Assembly: GCF_003443535.1 (NCBI RefSeq)
Contig: NZ_CP031947.1
Location: forward strand, 124,001 to 188,000
Source: Ruegeria sp. AD91A
GTDB taxonomy: Bacteria > Pseudomonadota > Alphaproteobacteria > Rhodobacterales > Rhodobacteraceae
DNA: 64,000 nucleotides
Reading direction: 5' to 3'
In this document: positions 52,457 through 62,399 of the stretch, piece after piece
Layout: every line of letters begins with the position of its first letter
How positions within the stretch are numbered: the stretch's first letter is position 1
Notes under the pieces: model-generated
What the model was told of the DNA's origin: nothing
Database searches by the model: none
What the model saw: only the letters and a program-made list of their open reading frames with translations
Program-made: the position numbers and the translations under genes

Positions 52457-54496
52457 TTACCGAAGCTCGGCTTCGGTGTTGCCGCCATCCACCGTCACGA
52501 CATGACCGGTGGTGCGTTCCATCAGCGCCAATGCAACAAAGGCATTTGCGACGTGCTTTGCCTCTACTTCGCGGCCCAGCAGGTTGCCTGACATATAGGT
52601 CTCCTCGGAAACGCCACGTGCGGCAGCGCGTTCCTGAATGAACCCATCCGTCAGCAGGCCAGACCGAATTCGGTCTGCATTCACCCCATTCACACGGATT
52701 CCATATTCGGCCAATTCAAGCGTCAACTGGCGCAACAGAAACAGGGTGGCGGCTTTCGGCGTGCCATAGGCCCCCATGTTCCGGCCCGGGTTGATCGCCT
52801 GTTTCGAGATATTGAACAGGATCTGACCGCCGCGGCCCTGAGCTTGCATAACTCGGGCAGCCTGTGTCGCAAATGCTTTGTGCGCGAAGAAATTCAGTTC
52901 AAAAGCAGCACGGAATTCCTCGTCGCCAAGATCCAGCAATGCGCCCGAGGTCGCGGCCCCGGCATTTGACACCATTACATCGAGCCCACCAAACCGGTGT
53001 ATCACCGCGGCTATTGCGGCATCCGCGGCGCCTCTTTCGGTTACGTCGCAAGCGTATGTCGAATGCCATGTGCCAAGGGTCGATTTGGCCTCGGCCAACG
53101 CGCCTTCATCCCGGTCCACCAGAACGACATTTGCACCGGCATCAGCAAAGGCCTTGGCTGTCGCCAGACCTATCGCTCCTGCACCGCCGGTCACCATAAC
53201 AATCTTACCCTGAAGCGGAGGTGGTGAGCTTTTGCCCAGCTTCGCCTGTTCCAGCGACCAGTATTCACAATCAAAGCGATCTTTTTCATTGTTGGGAAAA
53301 AAACCGCCCGCGTCTTCGCCCACTGATCGCACCCGCAGGTTTTGTTCCGCAAGATCCGCCGCTGTCGAGGCAGCCTTCGCGTTTGGGCCTATTCCAATGA
53401 TCCCAACACCCTCGATCCAAGCATGCTTGGGGTCTTGGGGCAGCAGTTTCTTGGGCTCGTCGACCTGCGGGGCCTGCCGTTCAAAATATTCCCGATAGTC
53501 TTTGGCAAACTCTGCGACCTTCGCCTTGATCCGCGCCCGGCCCCCAGACAAATCCGATGCTCGCAATACAAGCGGGCAGCCTTTTGTCCGTAATACATGA
53601 TCCGGCGACGCCATGCCTCGCTGGGCCAATGAATCAATATCCGGACGATCAAAAAACTGCATGACATCCGGCCCGTTGCGGAGGTCAAAAACCGGCATCT
53701 GGTCATCCCGTTGGGCTGCGACTTCGGCAATGACCCCGCGCAGGATCGGCAATACCTCAAGATTCTCAGCCGGATCGCGACGGCCAATTGTTGTCAGGTC
53801 CTTCATTCCGAAATAGGCAGCGACTTCGTTGGTATGGGCCACGATCCGGTCATAGCTTTCCTGCGCCGTCGCGCCGAACGTAAAATGCCCATGCTGAAGC
53901 AGCAGAAGTCCTTCGACATTCGGGTTTTTGTCAAACACCTCGGCCGCCTTTTTGGCCAGCCCAAAGCCAGGCTTGATATAGGGTACAATGCCCAATCGGT
54001 CATCAAAAATCTCGCGGCAAACCTCCTCGGCGTTTGGCAGATTGGCGAGCACCAGAAAGGGTGTCGCGTGCGTATGATCCACATATTTGTGCGGCAGAAA
54101 CGCATGCAACAGTGTTTCTACAGAGGGGTTCGGTGAGCCCGAGTCCAGCAGATTGGCGCGCTGAACATTGACCATCTGCGCATCTGACAGGTGGTCCAGC
54201 GCGCGCAGTTTCATCAAAGGATCAAGCCAAACACCTGGCAGGCCCGGCGCCTCGATGCTGTCTAGATCCCACCCAGACCCCTTGACATGCAGAACACGCC
54301 GCGGATCGCCGAACAGATCAGGGCGTTCCAGCTTGACTGACGTGTTGCCTCCACCATGCATCAGAAGGTCCGGGTTCTGACCGATCAGCCGCGAGGTGTA
54401 GACACGTTCGCCCAGTTCCTGATCTGCGGGATCTGTTCCGACCCGATCCCGCCATTTTCGTGCCTCATCGGCCCTGTACCAGTTTTCAATCATCAT
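52457..54496 (-). CDS. Bifunctional class II aldolase/short-chain dehydrogenase (RhaD-ADH type)
   Basis: The 679-residue fusion has residues 1-410 as a class II aldolase/fuculose-aldolase domain (LMHGGGNTSVKLERPDLFGD; the metal histidines in YVDHTHATPFL and LLLQHGHFTFG). Residues about 430-679 are an SDR (VMVTGGAGAIGLATAKAF, NAGAATSGALLD, the YxxxK in MGAYGTPKAATL). Related proteins are named rhamnulose-1-phosphate aldolase/dehydrogenase. Here the gene follows mtnA on the same strand by 75 bp and no rhamnose gene is near. A role in splitting 5-methylthioribulose-1-phosphate or 5-deoxyribulose-1-phosphate into DHAP and an aldehyde, then reducing or oxidising the aldehyde, fits the context better. 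Confidence 0.85.
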   Translation of the reverse strand: MMIENWYRADEARKWRDRVGTDPADQELGERVYTSRLIGQNPDLLMHGGGNTSVKLERPDLFGDPRRVLHVKGSGWDLDSIEAPGLPGVWLDPLMKLRALDHLSDAQMVNVQRANLLDSGSPNPSVETLLHAFLPHKYVDHTHATPFLVLANLPNAEEVCREIFDDRLGIVPYIKPGFGLAKKAAEVFDKNPNVEGLLLLQHGHFTFGATAQESYDRIVAHTNEVAAYFGMKDLTTIGRRDPAENLEVLPILRGVIAEVAAQRDDQMPVFDLRNGPDVMQFFDRPDIDSLAQRGMASPDHVLRTKGCPLVLRASDLSGGRARIKAKVAEFAKDYREYFERQAPQVDEPKKLLPQDPKHAWIEGVGIIGIGPNAKAASTAADLAEQNLRVRSVGEDAGGFFPNNEKDRFDCEYWSLEQAKLGKSSPPPLQGKIVMVTGGAGAIGLATAKAFADAGANVVLVDRDEGALAEAKSTLGTWHSTYACDVTERGAADAAIAAVIHRFGGLDVMVSNAGAATSGALLDLGDEEFRAAFELNFFAHKAFATQAARVMQAQGRGGQILFNISKQAINPGRNMGAYGTPKAATLFLLRQLTLELAEYGIRVNGVNADRIRSGLLTDGFIQERAAARGVSEETYMSGNLLGREVEAKHVANAFVALALMERTTGHVVTVDGGNTEAELR

Positions 54497-54571
54497 TCAT
54501 TCTCAGCAAGTTAAGCGGGTGCATAATCCGCGGGGGCGATTGCACAATTCAGGACTGCGCTAAACAAAGTA

Positions 54572-55666
54572 TTAACCAGCCCGTTCGGGAAACAACCGGG
54601 CTAGCCCGTCGGTAGAAGCCTCGCTGATGCCGCGCTCGGTGATAAGCCCCGTCACCAGCCGGTTTGGTGTGACATCAAAGGCAGGATTGCCACCTTCTGT
54701 GCCATTTGGCGTCACGCGTACGTCCGAGATATTCCCCTGCCCATCAACCCCCATGACATGGGTTACTTCCCTTGCATCACGTTCCTCGATCGGGATTTCG
54801 GCCACACCGTCGCGAACTGTCCAGTCAATCGTAGGAGAGGGCAGGGCGACGTAAAATGGCACACCGTTGTCACGTGCAGCCAAAGCTTTCAGATAAGTCC
54901 CGATCTTGTTGCAAACATCACCTTGGGCCGTGGTTCGGTCTGTGCCCGTAATCACCAAATCAACCAAGCCGTGCTGCATCAAATGACCGCCGGCATTGTC
55001 CACGATGTAACGATGGGGAATGCCATGCTCACCCAATTCCCAGGAGGTCAGTGCGCCCTGGTTGCGCGGTCTGGTTTCATCCACCCAGACTTGCAGGGGG
55101 ATGCCCGCGTCATGCGCGTGATACATCGGGCTTGTGGCCGTGCCCCAATCCACAGTCGCCAGCCATCCCGCGTTGCAATGGGTCAACAACCTTACCGGCT
55201 CACCGGCGGGTTTTCGAGCTGCGATATCCTTGATCAGTTCCAGCCCGTGACGGCCAATTGCGGCGTTGATCTCGACATCTTCGTCTGCAATCTCCTGCGC
55301 CAGCGACCAGGCGCGCTCGGCACGATCACCAGGAGCAAGCGGCATCAGCGCTTCTCGGCATCTGTCCAATGCCCAGCGCAGGTTGATTGCGGTGGGTCGG
55401 GTTGTGTGCAGAACGTCATACGCAGCGTCGAAGGAAGCTTCCGAACTGTCCCGAGACATCTGCTCGGCAATTCCAAACGCAGCGGTCGCACCAATCAAAG
55501 GTGCGCCCCTGACCCACATATCCCGTATCGCCGCTGCGAATTCGTCAAGCGTTTTCAGGGTTACGACCCGAAAATCATGCGGCAACCACCTTTGGTCGAT
55601 GATCCGAACCACACCTGCCGGTTTGTCCCACCAAATCGACCGGTAATGGGTGCCCTGTACTTTCAT
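54572..55666 (-). CDS. mtnA: S-methyl-5-thioribose-1-phosphate isomerase
   Basis: The 364-residue product of the eIF2B-like sugar-phosphate isomerase family has [29 protein letters not shown] (catalytic cysteine) and [20 protein letters not shown] (catalytic aspartate). It converts methylthioribose-1-phosphate to methylthioribulose-1-phosphate. No mtnB, mtnC or mtnD is next to it; the downstream partner is an aldolase-dehydrogenase fusion, pointing to the DHAP shunt instead of methionine regeneration. Confidence 0.94.
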   Translation of the reverse strand: MKVQGTHYRSIWWDKPAGVVRIIDQRWLPHDFRVVTLKTLDEFAAAIRDMWVRGAPLIGATAAFGIAEQMSRDSSEASFDAAYDVLHTTRPTAINLRWALDRCREALMPLAPGDRAERAWSLAQEIADEDVEINAAIGRHGLELIKDIAARKPAGEPVRLLTHCNAGWLATVDWGTATSPMYHAHDAGIPLQVWVDETRPRNQGALTSWELGEHGIPHRYIVDNAGGHLMQHGLVDLVITGTDRTTAQGDVCNKIGTYLKALAARDNGVPFYVALPSPTIDWTVRDGVAEIPIEERDAREVTHVMGVDGQGNISDVRVTPNGTEGGNPAFDVTPNRLVTGLITERGISEASTDGLARLFPERAG

Positions 55667-55788
55667 AATGCAGTCTCCGTATTCGAATGGCCTGGCCAGA
55701 ATTCAATTACAGGGTGCTTTCTTATGAAGAACTTGTAAACGGGCGTTTCTGATTTCGCGTCAGTAATTTGGGCAGGCCGCCGCCTTGG

Positions 55789-56244
55789 CTATCCCCGTCT
55801 GGCGGCACGTAATTCCCGTTCCAGGGCGTCCAGAAATCGCGAGCGGTCTGCCTTGCCGAACGGTCGACCACCACCGCCGGTTCCCAACGGATTGGCCGCG
55901 CGCAGATCGGCCATCAAATCACGCATAGCCAGTTGCTGACCAATATTCGCCGCTGTGAAGATTTCACCGTTTGGGCGCAGCACGCGCGCACCCGCTTCGA
56001 CGCATTTTGCAGCCAAAGGGATGTCGGACGTAATGACGACATCCCCCGCTCCACAGCGTTCGGCAATCCATTTGTCGGCCTCATCGGCGCCTTCGGAAAC
56101 GACAATGACCTGCACCAGCGGGTTGGCCGATGGTCGAAGCCCACCATTAGACACCAGCGCCATTGGCACTTTGTGTCGCGTTGCGACCCGTTCGGCCTCG
56201 GCCTTTACTGGACAGGCATCGCCATCGACATACAGCGTCGTCAC
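55789..56244 (-). CDS. YaiI/YqxD (DUF188) family protein
   Basis: The 151-residue product is of the UPF0178 family with [20 protein letters not shown] at the start, [20 protein letters not shown] in the middle and [20 protein letters not shown] near the end. It has a PIN-like acidic layout and is presumed to be a nuclease, unproven. Its ATG overlaps the sthA stop by four bases, last gene of fghA-sthA-yaiI. Confidence 0.9.
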   Translation of the reverse strand: MTTLYVDGDACPVKAEAERVATRHKVPMALVSNGGLRPSANPLVQVIVVSEGADEADKWIAERCGAGDVVITSDIPLAAKCVEAGARVLRPNGEIFTAANIGQQLAMRDLMADLRAANPLGTGGGGRPFGKADRSRFLDALERELRAARRG

Positions 56245-57698
56245 GCTTTCTTCGCCTCTTTCTTTGCCGGTTCCGCTGGTCTCTTTTTAACCTTGAATTC
56301 CTCTGGTATGGGCATTCGGTTGAACGCATCCAGGCCCGCAATTTTGTAAGCTTCGGCAAGTGTCGGGTAGTTGAACGTGTTCTGAACGAAGTAGTCCACT
56401 GTGCCTTTCAGGTTCAGCACGGCCTGCGCGATGTGAATCAGTTCAGTCGCGCCTTCACCGACGATCTGAACGCCCAGCACCCTGCGGGTCTTTAGCGAGA
56501 ACAGCATCTTCAACATGCCGTGTTCCAGCCCCATGATATGCCCGCGTGACGTCTCGCGGAACCGTGCCACACCGACCTCGTAGGGTATGTTGCGCTCCTG
56601 CAATTCTTCTTCTGACATTCCGCAGGTTGAAATTTCGGGCACTGAATAGATGCCGTACGGATACCACGGGCTTTCCGGCAGCGTGGGCGTCTCGAGCGCA
56701 TGACAGGCAGCCACTCGCCCCTGTTGCAAAGAAGTTGACGCCAGTGAAGGATGTCCGATCACATCGCCTGTGGCATAGATATGCGGCACAGCCGTTTGAT
56801 AGGTCTTACGGTCGACCTTGATCCGGTTGCGGTGGTCCGTCTCCAGCCCGACGGCATCCAGATTGAGTTTGGACGTCGCTCCCATGCGCCCGGCCGCGAA
56901 CAGAAGCATTTCAGCACGAACGTGGCGACCGTTGTCGAGGGTCACTTCCACATGTTCGCTGGCGTCTTCAATCTTCTCGACAGCCGAGCCCAAACGCAGG
57001 TCGACACCGTTTTCCCGAATCTGGTGGGTGAAGTCGTGGATCAACCGGCTGTCGATGAAATCCAGAAACGTGTCGCGGGGTTCAATCAACGTGACGCGGA
57101 CGTCCAGTGCCGAAAACATTGTGGCGTATTCCACGCCAATGACCCCGGCACCGATGACAACCAGCGAGCGCGGAATCTCTGCCATTTCAAGAAATTCGTC
57201 ACCATCGACCACGGTTTTGCCGTTGAACGGAACATAATCCGGGCGATAGGTTTTCGTGCCTGTCGCAATCAGGAACTTCGCGGCCGTCACACGCGTTGTT
57301 TCTCCGGCATCGGTTGCGACTTCTACTTCGTGCGGTCCAACAAACCTGGCCAAACCGTCCAGAGTTTCGACGTGGTTCCGGTTGAACTGATGCTCCAAGA
57401 CGTCGACCTCATGGTCGAGGGTCATATGCAGGCGGGCTTTCAGATCCTCTGCACGAATCTGATCCTTTACCCGGTAGGAACGCCCATAAAAGCTGCGCTC
57501 GCGCCAGCCCGACAGGTTCAGCACCGTTTCGCGCAGAGTCTTGGACGGAATTGTACCGGTATGGACAGAGACGCCACCAAAACGGTCCTTGCGATCGATG
57601 ACCAACACACGCCGTTTCAGTTTGCCTGCCTGAATAGCCGCAGAACGCCCTGAAGGTCCTGACCCGATGATGATCAGGTCGTAATCGTATTTGTTCAT
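56241..57698 (-). CDS. sthA: Si-specific NAD(P)+ transhydrogenase
   Basis: The 485-residue flavoprotein of the lipoamide dehydrogenase fold has the FAD site [20 protein letters not shown] and the second Rossmann motif [16 protein letters not shown]. The place of the redox disulfide reads [14 protein letters not shown] without the cysteine pair, as normal for SthA. The C-terminal tail is lysine- and alanine-rich. It balances NADPH and NADH in the cytoplasm. Three bases after fghA. Confidence 0.93.
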   Translation of the reverse strand: MNKYDYDLIIIGSGPSGRSAAIQAGKLKRRVLVIDRKDRFGGVSVHTGTIPSKTLRETVLNLSGWRERSFYGRSYRVKDQIRAEDLKARLHMTLDHEVDVLEHQFNRNHVETLDGLARFVGPHEVEVATDAGETTRVTAAKFLIATGTKTYRPDYVPFNGKTVVDGDEFLEMAEIPRSLVVIGAGVIGVEYATMFSALDVRVTLIEPRDTFLDFIDSRLIHDFTHQIRENGVDLRLGSAVEKIEDASEHVEVTLDNGRHVRAEMLLFAAGRMGATSKLNLDAVGLETDHRNRIKVDRKTYQTAVPHIYATGDVIGHPSLASTSLQQGRVAACHALETPTLPESPWYPYGIYSVPEISTCGMSEEELQERNIPYEVGVARFRETSRGHIMGLEHGMLKMLFSLKTRRVLGVQIVGEGATELIHIAQAVLNLKGTVDYFVQNTFNYPTLAEAYKIAGLDAFNRMPIPEEFKVKKRPAEPAKKEAKKA

Positions 57699-57701
57699 CC
57701 C

Positions 57702-58535
57702 TCAGTCTCCGTACAGTGCCTCGGCATGGAAGATGATGTGATCTTCCATAAACGTGGACACAAAGAAGTACGAATGATCGTAACCCGGCTGGAAGCGATA
57801 TGTCGCTTGCTGGCGACGTTCGGCGATGGCTTGCGCCAAAGCTTCGGGACGCAGAAGATCCATGAACTGATCGTTTGCACCGGTGTCGATCAGGATCGGA
57901 CCGTCGAAACCGGATTTCTTCATCAACAAAGACGCATCGTGTTTTGCCCAAAGCGCTTCGTCGTCACCGAGATAGGCACTCAGCTGTTTGCGGCCCCAAT
58001 CCGCTCCGGTCGGGTTCGAGATAGGCGCAAAGGCTGACACCGAACGGAAGCGTCCGGGCAGGTCCATGGCAAGTGTCAGGGCGCCGTGCCCCCCCATGGA
58101 ATGGCCCGTAATGGCCTGGCGTTCGCTGTCGATGGCGAAGTTTTCGAACAGCAGGGCGGGCAGCTCTTCGGCAACATAGTCCCACATCCGGAAATGCGGC
58201 GCCCAAGGTTCCTGTGTCGCGTTCACATAGAAACCTGCGCCCTGACCCAGATCGTAATCTTCGTGATCCGCGACGCCTTCACCGCGCGGCGACGTATCCG
58301 GAAACATCACGGCGATCCCTTGTTCCGCAGCCCACGCCTGAGCCCCGGCTTTGGTCATCGCGTTTTCATGGGTGCAGGTCAATCCTGACAAATACCAAAG
58401 AACCGGAACCGGCCCGTCCTTAGCCTCGGCTGGAAGAAACAGGCCAAAAGTCATGTCACACTTGCACGACGAGGAGGCGTGGCGGTACACGCCCTGCACA
58501 CCGCCAAAACAGGCATTTTCCGAAAGGGTTTCCAT
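57702..58535 (-). CDS. fghA: S-formylglutathione hydrolase
   Basis: This 277-residue esterase-D family protein has nucleophile S146 in GHSMGGHGAL, aspartate in ILIDTGANDQF and histidine in GYDHSYFFV. LSGLTCTHENAM is the oxyanion region. It hydrolyses S-formylglutathione to formate in glutathione-dependent formaldehyde oxidation. The formaldehyde dehydrogenase gene is not in the window. First gene of a three-gene minus-strand operon. Confidence 0.94.
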   Translation of the reverse strand: METLSENACFGGVQGVYRHASSSCKCDMTFGLFLPAEAKDGPVPVLWYLSGLTCTHENAMTKAGAQAWAAEQGIAVMFPDTSPRGEGVADHEDYDLGQGAGFYVNATQEPWAPHFRMWDYVAEELPALLFENFAIDSERQAITGHSMGGHGALTLAMDLPGRFRSVSAFAPISNPTGADWGRKQLSAYLGDDEALWAKHDASLLMKKSGFDGPILIDTGANDQFMDLLRPEALAQAIAERRQQATYRFQPGYDHSYFFVSTFMEDHIIFHAEALYGD

Positions 58536-58638
58536 CAGGCACCGTCCTTATTTTAGAGTCGCAACATGGCTAACGATCAGCAGACCCGGCGTAAAGTCTG
58601 CGCGCCTTCGTTGAGAGATTTTTTCGAAAACGTGAAAG

Positions 58639-59568
58639 TCAGAATGCGCCCATCCAGGCGATCACCATTGGCACGGTGAGAATACTGACGATTGTGGATA
58701 GAAGGATTGCGGCTGACGCGCGATGCGGGGCGATTCCATAATGCGCGGCCAGCATGTAAACATTGCCCGCAACAGGCAAAGCGGCTGCTGCGATGGCAAC
58801 AGTTGCCGGAAAAATTTCAATCGGTATCAGCCACAACAGAGCGACCGCAACGCAGGCCGGGTGGATCACCAGTTTGCAAAAGCTTAACCAAGCGGCGATC
58901 TGGACACGTTCAGCCGACTTGCCTGCCAACGATGCGCCAATAGCGAACAATGCTCCGGGAGTTGCGGCACCACCGAGAATGGTCAGAAAATCGCCAAGAG
59001 GTTCAGGAACAGGTATTTGCAGCCAGGACCAGACGAGGCCGGCTGAGATGGATACGATCATGGGATTCCTGACCAAACCCATTCCGATCAGCTTGAACGT
59101 GGCCGGAGTCAGCTTTCCGTCACGGCCGCCATTGATCAAGATCACGATAAGGGATGAAAACACCACCAAATCGACAGTCAGGACCAGCATCACGGGCCCA
59201 ATCGCAGCCTCAGAGAACAAAAGAGCAAGCATGGGAAGTCCCAGAAACCCGACATTGCCGATGGCCGCGCACTGAGCTTCGACCGCGGCGGTCGGAATAT
59301 CGAGCCCACGCAGCCACGCGACGACCGTCGCCAGCACATATACAATCACGGTTCCCAGCAGATATCCAAGGATGAGCCGGGCATTGAAAATCTCGGCAAA
59401 GGGTAGGGTGGCTGCAAAGCGAAACAGCATCGCCGAAAGCGCAAAATAAAAGACGAACTTGGTCAGATATGCCGTGGCTTCAGCCGTGAAAAACCGTGTG
59501 CGCCCCGCCCAAAAGCCCAGGCCGATAATCGCGAAAAACGGAAGGGTGCGCAAAAAGATGTCGAGCAT
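58639..59568 (-). CDS. AEC family transporter (auxin efflux carrier-like)
   Basis: The 309-residue membrane protein has ten spans. Typical segments are FFAIIGLGFWAGRTRFF at the start, AIGNVGFLGLPMLALLF in the middle and LPVAGNVYMLAAHYGI near the end. Bacterial AEC proteins move dicarboxylates such as malate or malonate; the substrate here is unknown. Divergent from the TetR regulator with 146 bp between them. Confidence 0.87.
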   Translation of the reverse strand: MLDIFLRTLPFFAIIGLGFWAGRTRFFTAEATAYLTKFVFYFALSAMLFRFAATLPFAEIFNARLILGYLLGTVIVYVLATVVAWLRGLDIPTAAVEAQCAAIGNVGFLGLPMLALLFSEAAIGPVMLVLTVDLVVFSSLIVILINGGRDGKLTPATFKLIGMGLVRNPMIVSISAGLVWSWLQIPVPEPLGDFLTILGGAATPGALFAIGASLAGKSAERVQIAAWLSFCKLVIHPACVAVALLWLIPIEIFPATVAIAAAALPVAGNVYMLAAHYGIAPHRASAAILLSTIVSILTVPMVIAWMGAF

Positions 59569-59714
59569 GGGCCAAGTCCTAGCACGGTTTGAACTCGCTG
59601 CAAGTACCCGACATCAAAGCAAATGCACCGTCGGATTCGCTGAAGTATCCGAGAATCGTTGTATCTAAACCGAACGGTTTATAAGCTGGTGTAGTTATCG
59701 ATCAAGGAGACGAC

Positions 59715-60332
59715 ATGACCCAGACCGCCACCATCCTGCGCACCGGCCGAAAATTCGACCAGGTTCTGCGCGGGGCCCGAGAGGTTTTCATGGCGGACGG
59801 GTTTGAAGGTGCAAGTGTAGATGACATCGCCCGCGCGGCTGGCGTGTCAAAAGCAACGCTATACAGCTACTTCCCTGATAAGCGCCTTTTGTTCATGGAA
59901 GTTGCCCAAACAGAATGCTGCCTGATGGCCGAGCGGGTCATCTCGATGATCGACGAAACCAAACCTGCTCGTGAAGTGCTTCAGATCACGGCGACACAGC
60001 TGACCAGTTTTCTTGTGTCAGATTTCGCGCAACAGGTATTCAGGATCTGCGTTGCCGAACGCGACAGGTTCCCCGAACTAGGTCGCGCTTTCTATGAGGC
60101 TGGGCCACAAAATGGCCAGCGACAGATGGCCGAGTACCTGGAAAAGGCCGTGGCCAAAGGCGAATTGGCCATTGAAGATGTACATATCGCCGCCGAGCAG
60201 TTTTCCGAACTGTGTAAAGTGCGGATCTGGACCCGGGCGGCTTTCGGCATTCAGAACACTTTCACCCAGGATGAAATAGATCAGGTTGCTGCTCAGGCCG
60301 TTGACATGTTTCTTGCTCGTTATGGGGTGTAG
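59715..60332 (+). CDS. TetR/AcrR family regulator
   Basis: The 205-residue product has the N-terminal HTH (REVFMADGFEGASVDDIARA then AGVSKATLYSYFPDKRLLFM). The C-terminal helical domain contains ERDRFPELGRAFYEAGPQNG, as in AefR-type regulators. It may regulate the divergent AEC carrier, or genes outside the window. AAGGAG stands upstream of the ATG. Confidence 0.87.
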   Translation: MTQTATILRTGRKFDQVLRGAREVFMADGFEGASVDDIARAAGVSKATLYSYFPDKRLLFMEVAQTECCLMAERVISMIDETKPAREVLQITATQLTSFLVSDFAQQVFRICVAERDRFPELGRAFYEAGPQNGQRQMAEYLEKAVAKGELAIEDVHIAAEQFSELCKVRIWTRAAFGIQNTFTQDEIDQVAAQAVDMFLARYGV

Positions 60333-60818
60333 CCCACCAAAAGGATGGCCCGCGCCCGGAACAGGGGCGCAGACCATCGCTCACACACCAAAACACTCGA
60401 TACACAAATGTTTAAAGCTATAAGTCTTGTAAAACCGTTTACTCGATAAACGTTTGGGCCAGACACTCGCTGATAGGCTGTGCCGGATAAGCAATCACTG
60501 CGCGTTCGCCTGTGCTTGCGAACAGGTCTGCGGGCATACCGGGGACCAACCCCAAAGCCGCCACAGCAACGGATTGCTTTTCATCCACTTCGACCCGGGC
60601 TTTTGAAAGATCCCGCAGGTATGTTCACTTTCCAATGCGTCAGCCGAGATATCAAAGATAACACCTCGGGCCTCGGGCACATCGCCTGCGCGAAAAGGGA
60701 CAAACTGACCTGCCCCAGAAACGTCCCTCGTTCTGATGTAGGGTTTGTTTAGCTTTGGAAGGCGCAAATGAATGCGAAAAGCTGTTTCACGAAAGCCCGG
60801 ATCATTGGGATGGACCCG
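60333..60818. other. Gap between TetR gene and IS remnant, with an unassigned minus-strand frame
   Basis: No gene is certain. A minus-strand frame of 90 codons (60495-60767, TTG start) reads YIRTRDVSGAGQFVPFRAG and then DISADALESEHTCGIFQKPG. This looks protein-like and could be the end of a gene cut by the adjacent IS. No family is recognised. The plus-strand frame over the same bases looks like a shadow. Confidence 0.35.
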
Positions 60819-61513
60819 TCACGCTTTCGTGCCGCTCCGATTGCTTGCTATTGCAGCCTTTGCATCGAAGGCCAAAGGGCTTTTCCAGCCGAGGGCCGAG
60901 TGCCTGCGTCGTGGATTGTAGAAGCCGTTGAAATATTCGAAGATTGCGATCTCGGTGTCTCTACACGTTTTCCAGGATTGCTGCCACAACAACTCAGCTT
61001 TGATCGCCTTGAAGAAGGTTTCGACCATTGCCCGGCAGGCTCATGTATAGCATTCTTTCCAGAGGCGGGCGGCGTTATCATAGCAGTTGCTGGTTCTGGC
61101 TGAGCGGACGATCGCGTTAGCCGCGATACCCTCTTGGACTGACATCCATGATCTGGCACAGCCGCTCGACAGGGAGGATGTCGGAGGTCTTGACGATGAA
61201 AGCAAACCTCATTTGCTTTACTCCGCAAAGAACTGGGTGGCAATTTTCAGCTCCTCTCCTTCTTAAGCATGCGGTTCTCTTTCCGCAGTTCCGCGACCTC
61301 GCGCTCGAGATCAGACTGGGCGGACAGCTTCTCAGGATTGCGCCGATCCTGGTGGATCAAACGGCTCAGCGTCGAGAAGCCGACACCAAAATCTGTTGCA
61401 ACCTGCTTTCGCGGCAGGCCGCTGGTTAACCTTACCCGCGCTGCCTCCGCGCAAAACCCCGGGACAGGACCAGATAGGCTGGCTTTAGGATCGAAATGTC
61501 ATCTTTCGGAAGG
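60819..61513 (-). pseudogene. IS3-family element remnant (orfA and orfB, internally deleted)
   Basis: Reading the minus strand, 61505-61227 gives an orfA: KASLSGPVPGFCAEAARVRL, then PRKQVATDFGVGFSTLSRLI and a zipper ELRKENRMLKKE. An in-frame stop lies at its start and a frameshift near the end. OrfB begins at about 61206 (MRFAFIVKTSDILPVERLCQ), hits a stop after about 30 residues, and then jumps to the C-terminal part VETFFKAIKAELLWQQSW and NPRRRHSALGWKSPLAFD (61028-60819). Most of the DDE core is missing. The element is dead. It lies between the TetR gene and the hut genes. Confidence 0.85.
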
Positions 61514-61524
61514 GTCAAAGGGGC

Positions 61525-61560
61525 TATGACGGTAGTAAGGAATATGACGGCAGTAAGGAA
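61525..61560. repeat. 18-bp tandem duplication
   Basis: TATGACGGTAGTAAGGAA is followed at once by the same 18 bases with one change (T to C in the ninth place). It stands just outside the IS orfA remnant and may be part of the element end or a replication slip. Confidence 0.6.
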
Positions 61561-61619
61561 GGTGTGTTCGAAACAGTAAGGTTTTTCACCACCATCAAAA
61601 CCTGTTCAGCGCGTTGGTC

Positions 61620-62336
61620 TCAATACGTGGTGCGCATCTGGTATCCCTGATGGAAAGTCATGCGCACGAATGTAACCGGATCGCTGCGAAACCAGGTCGT
61701 GCGTTCCAATCGAAACAACGGTGTGCCGGGCGGTACCGCCAGGAACTCCTGTAAATGCCCTGTTGCCGGGACGGCCGAGAAGGCAATTTCAGCGTTTGAA
61801 AACGGCACCTCGGACAGCAGCCATTCATTCGGCCCGGTGGTCAGGAAATCTTCGTTGAGAACCTGAGGCACGGTGCTGACGTTGATCCAGCGTTCCTCGA
61901 ACTGAAACGGACGGTTGTCGGCGTGGTGCATACATTGCAAATGGACGACCTGCGCGCCTTCGGGAATGCTCAGCTTTGCCTGTAACCACGCGGGGCAGTC
62001 GATCAGTGTTCGGCTGACCAAAGCATAGCGGTATTCGGCATTCATTTCTTCTATTGTCTGCCGAACGACAGTGATTGGCAGCTTCGCCTGCTTTACCGGC
62101 GTGGTCACAACACGCGTGCCACCCTTACGTTTGCGGGTGACAATGCCCTGTTCGGCAAGTTCCCGCAGCGCCCGATTGACCGTCGCCCGTGCTACGCCGA
62201 ACTCGGCTGCCAATTCCATCTCGGTGGGCAACAGACTTCCCTGCGGCCAGACTCGGGTTTGAATGCGGTTCACGACTTCGTCCCGAATGTCCTGAAAGCC
62301 GAGGTGTTTTTGATCGGTCACGTGGTGTTCATCCAA
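61620..62336 (-). CDS. hutC: GntR-family histidine utilisation repressor
   Basis: The 238-residue product has a winged helix (LLPTEMELAAEFGVARATVN then RALRELAEQGIVTRKRKGGT) and a UTRA domain (ERWINVSTVPQVLNEDFLTT, RLERTTWFRSDPVTFVRMTF). The UTRA sequence and the position 63 bp after hutF identify HutC. It represses hut genes and is released by urocanate. Confidence 0.92.
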   Translation of the reverse strand: MDEHHVTDQKHLGFQDIRDEVVNRIQTRVWPQGSLLPTEMELAAEFGVARATVNRALRELAEQGIVTRKRKGGTRVVTTPVKQAKLPITVVRQTIEEMNAEYRYALVSRTLIDCPAWLQAKLSIPEGAQVVHLQCMHHADNRPFQFEERWINVSTVPQVLNEDFLTTGPNEWLLSEVPFSNAEIAFSAVPATGHLQEFLAVPPGTPLFRLERTTWFRSDPVTFVRMTFHQGYQMRTTY

Positions 62337-62399
62337 TTACGTACAAACATATTGGTATTATGAAGCCATTTTTGTCAGCCCGTAAAGGGAACAGCAAAC

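Noticed and set aside
56751..57653. 300-codon plus-strand frame
   Set aside because: Antisense to sthA, which is recognised with certainty.
56241..57698. Missing redox cysteines in the flavoprotein as a defect
   Set aside because: Soluble transhydrogenases normally lack the disulfide; it supports the SthA assignment.
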